Source: an uncultured Lachnospiraceae bacterium
GTDB lineage: Bacteria > Bacillota_A > Clostridia > Lachnospirales > Lachnospiraceae
DNA: 5,525 bases
Direction: 5' to 3'
Assembly (NCBI GenBank): GCA_947177885.1
Contig: CAMWWF010000218.1
Span: 1-5,525, forward strand
Shown here: one piece after another, positions 3,450 to 5,525 of the stretch
Layout: the number at the start of each line of letters is the position of its first letter
Numbering within the stretch: position 1 is the first letter of the stretch
Notes under the pieces: model-generated
What the model saw: only the letters and a program-made list of their open reading frames with translations
Database searches by the model: none
What the model was told of the DNA's origin: nothing
Made by a program: the position numbers and the translations under genes

Positions 3450-5525
3450 GTGCATATTAAATATGACGACATACCCTTCCAGGTGAGCGCTTATTTCAGG
3501 GCCATAGGATTAGGACAACAGGACATCCTTTTTACAGCAGAGACGGATCTGGATTCGGCAGGGGACTTTGCCGACGGATATCTGATTCTCACCGGCAAAA
3601 CGCTGTATCTTTTCCAGGCGCCTGTTACAGAAGACAGAGTTCACTGCTTCAGGGGGAGCAGTATTGACGGGAAGTACAGACGGGAAAGAAATGCGGAGAA
3701 CGGGCCGGAGAGGCAGACGGCCGGCGGGGAGCCTTCCGAGAAGCTTCCGGAGGGATGGAGCGTGCGGACGATTCCTTTGGAAAACCTGGAGCGTCTCTGG
3801 ATTGAAAACGGTGTGGGCTGTAATCTGCTTGTGTGCAGATGGGAAGAAAAGGAGACATGCCTGCAGATGTTCACCCATCTGCAGAAGCGCAGGGTGGCTA
3901 AGCTTGTCCGGGGTGTGGAACAGATGAAGGCAGGCAGAGAGCCGGAGTTTGAGCAGGAGGGTGAGGAATATTGTCCTGAATGCGGCAGAATGTATCCGGA
4001 CAGAGAGCGGAAAGTATGTCCCAATTGTATGGACAAGCGGAATATATTCTTCAGAGTGTTCGGGTATTTCAGACCTTACAGGCTCCAGTTTGTTCTGATG
4101 CTTCTGGCGGTTGCGGCAACTTCCATGCTGAATCTGGTGTGGCCCTATTTAAACGGCAATATTCTCTATGACAGGGTGCTGGCACAGGACGGGGGTTTTC
4201 TGGCGGAACTGGGACTGGGAAAGAATGAATTTGTCACTGCGCTGTTTTTGCTTGTGCTGGTGATGGTGGCTACAAAACTGGGGCTGCTGTTCTTTCGCAT
4301 TCTGCAGGGAGTTATGACGGTAGAAATGGTTACAAGCGTGGTGCGCGATCTGAAAAAGGATGTGTTCCGGAAGATGGGGCAGCTGTCCATCAGTTTTTAC
4401 CGCAGCAGGCAGACAGGAGGTCTGATGACCAGAGTGGTCAGTGACGCAGAGCGGATTACCGGCTTTTTTGTGGACGGCGCGCCCTTTTTTCTGATGCACG
4501 GATTGACTATGATCGTTACTGTGACGGTTATGTTTCTGCTGAACCCGCTGATGGCTCTGATTATGATTGTGATGCTGCCGCTGCTTTTTGGACTAAACAG
4601 ATATCTTCGACCGAAAATTTGGGTGATGTTTGGCCGCAGGCATCGGGCGGAACGTTCCCTGAACAGCTTGATTAACGACAACCTTACAGGCTCCCGGGTG
4701 GTGAAAAGCTTCGGACAGGAGAAACGGGAGGTAGAGCGTTTTGCATCCGGCAATAAACGGCTGAGGGATGCGGAAATTGCCATTACATACAGACAGAATT
4801 ATTTCCAGCTTGTATACGGCGCAGCCAGGGAGCTTGCCGCTATGGCGGTGTGGGCTCTGGGCGTTTATTTTGTCATGGACGGAACGGGGCAGGAGATGAA
4901 TCTGGGTATGCTGATCACTTTTACGGGTTATGTGGGGCAGCTCCAGGCCCCCATGAGCTTTATGGCCCGGGTTCCCCAATGGTGGGCGGACAGTATGAAC
5001 GGCGCACAGAGAATTTTTGAGGTGATCGATGCGGTGCCTGAGGTTCAGGAGGCCGCTCATCCCAAAAGGCTGGACAATCCCAAGGGAGATATTGTGCTGG
5101 ACAATATTACCTTTGGCTATGAAGTGAATCGTCCCGTGCTGAAAGATGTGTCTCTGCACATTCCTGCAGGAAGCGTGGTGGGAATCGTGGGACGTTCCGG
5201 CGCAGGAAAAACCACACTGGTAAATCTGATATCCCGGATGTACGATGTGCAGGAGGGAGAGATCAGAATAGACGGAATCCCCGTTAAAGAACTGGCTTTT
5301 CATGACCTGAGAAAGAATGTGGCCATGGTTTCCCAGGAGACATATATTTTCATGGGGACTGTGGCGGAGAATATCGCCTATGCCAATCACGAGGCCCGGC
5401 GGCAGGATATTGTCAGGGCGGCCAAACTGGCGGGGGCACACGAATTTATTATGCGCATGCCGGACGGCTATGACACCAAAATCGGAGCTTCCGGCAGAGA
5501 ACTGTCGGGAGGGGAAAGACAGAGA
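3450..5525 (+). CDS. ABC exporter (transmembrane plus ATPase) with N-terminal PH-like region and zinc ribbon; 3' cut by window edge
   Basis: 692 residues are visible, open to the last base. Residues about 10-160 look like a beta-rich PH-like region: YLILTGKTLYLF at 44-55, TIPLENLERLWIENG from 107, then a closing helix. Residues about 70-103 form a polar, charged insertion. A zinc ribbon follows: C175-x2-C178-x11-C190-x2-C193. Six membrane helices are estimated at 214-236, 261-283, 346-366, 368-386, 454-478 and 485-505. The nucleotide-binding domain has A-loop Y557, Walker A GRSGAGKTT (581-589), Q-loop Q629 and signature LSGGERQR (685-692); Walker B and the H-loop lie beyond the window. This is a half-transporter of the multidrug/lipid exporter type, working as a homodimer or with a partner encoded downstream. 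The cargo is unknown. From memory, exporters with this kind of N-terminus occur next to DUF1854 genes, including in cyanophycin-linked clusters; I could not check that here. The exporter call is firm; the PH-like call is moderate. Confidence 0.93.
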   Translation, partial: MHIKYDDIPFQVSAYFRAIGLGQQDILFTAETDLDSAGDFADGYLILTGKTLYLFQAPVTEDRVHCFRGSSIDGKYRRERNAENGPERQTAGGEPSEKLPEGWSVRTIPLENLERLWIENGVGCNLLVCRWEEKETCLQMFTHLQKRRVAKLVRGVEQMKAGREPEFEQEGEEYCPECGRMYPDRERKVCPNCMDKRNIFFRVFGYFRPYRLQFVLMLLAVAATSMLNLVWPYLNGNILYDRVLAQDGGFLAELGLGKNEFVTALFLLVLVMVATKLGLLFFRILQGVMTVEMVTSVVRDLKKDVFRKMGQLSISFYRSRQTGGLMTRVVSDAERITGFFVDGAPFFLMHGLTMIVTVTVMFLLNPLMALIMIVMLPLLFGLNRYLRPKIWVMFGRRHRAERSLNSLINDNLTGSRVVKSFGQEKREVERFASGNKRLRDAEIAITYRQNYFQLVYGAARELAAMAVWALGVYFVMDGTGQEMNLGMLITFTGYVGQLQAPMSFMARVPQWWADSMNGAQRIFEVIDAVPEVQEAAHPKRLDNPKGDIVLDNITFGYEVNRPVLKDVSLHIPAGSVVGIVGRSGAGKTTLVNLISRMYDVQEGEIRIDGIPVKELAFHDLRKNVAMVSQETYIFMGTVAENIAYANHEARRQDIVRAAKLAGAHEFIMRMPDGYDTKIGASGRELSGGERQR

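Noticed and set aside
4593..5441. 282-residue open frame on the minus strand
   Set aside because: It lies antisense to the ABC exporter, whose membrane and ATPase motifs are intact there; the product is rich in H, C and P with no domain, typical of an antisense shadow.

Overview
The window looks like chromosomal DNA from a low-to-mid G+C Gram-positive anaerobe, most likely a Lachnospiraceae-type member of the Clostridia. This rests on AGGAGG-like ribosome binding sites, sigma-A style promoters (TTGACA/TACAAT), and the style of the sugar-type solute-binding protein and the ABC exporter. The genus cannot be named from the sequence. There are four protein-coding genes, two of them cut by the window edges. 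I saw no rRNA, tRNA, CRISPR array or transposase.

Layout. (1) Positions 2-1174 (+) hold the C-terminal part of a family-1 extracellular solute-binding protein, the lipid-anchored receptor of an ABC importer; no permease gene follows it. (2) Positions 1193-1237 form a bidirectional rho-independent terminator between converging genes; its hairpin overlaps the 3' end of the next gene. (3) Positions 1211-1636 (-) encode a short YgjP/SprT-like zinc metallopeptidase. (4) Positions 1737-2903 (-) encode a cation diffusion facilitator with a manganese-type N-D/D-D metal site and what looks like a duplicated cytoplasmic C-terminal domain. It has a good promoter at 2957-2985, and the metallopeptidase 100 bp downstream is probably cotranscribed with it.

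(5) The divergent intergenic region, 2904-3449, is the most structured non-coding part. It holds the CDF promoter, an array of about ten imperfect 13-16 bp repeats (3042-3207, core C/T-GAAAAACAG), and a near-consensus promoter (3221-3249). A perfect 7-4-7 palindrome on the -35 box looks like an operator. A roughly 195-nt leader follows, with 32-bp-period direct repeats and a possible small ORF ending 1 nt before the next start codon.

(6) Positions 3450-5525 (+) encode an ABC exporter half-transporter beginning at GTG and running off the window inside its LSGGERQR signature. It carries about 200 extra N-terminal residues: a possible PH-like beta domain and a four-cysteine zinc ribbon ahead of the first transmembrane helix. 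This fusion, together with its operator-like promoter and repeat array, is the most unusual part of the window.

How the genes relate. The solute-binding protein belongs to an upstream transcription unit and is separated by the terminator. The CDF and the ABC exporter are divergently transcribed from the same 550-bp region, so a shared regulator is possible, but this is inference only.
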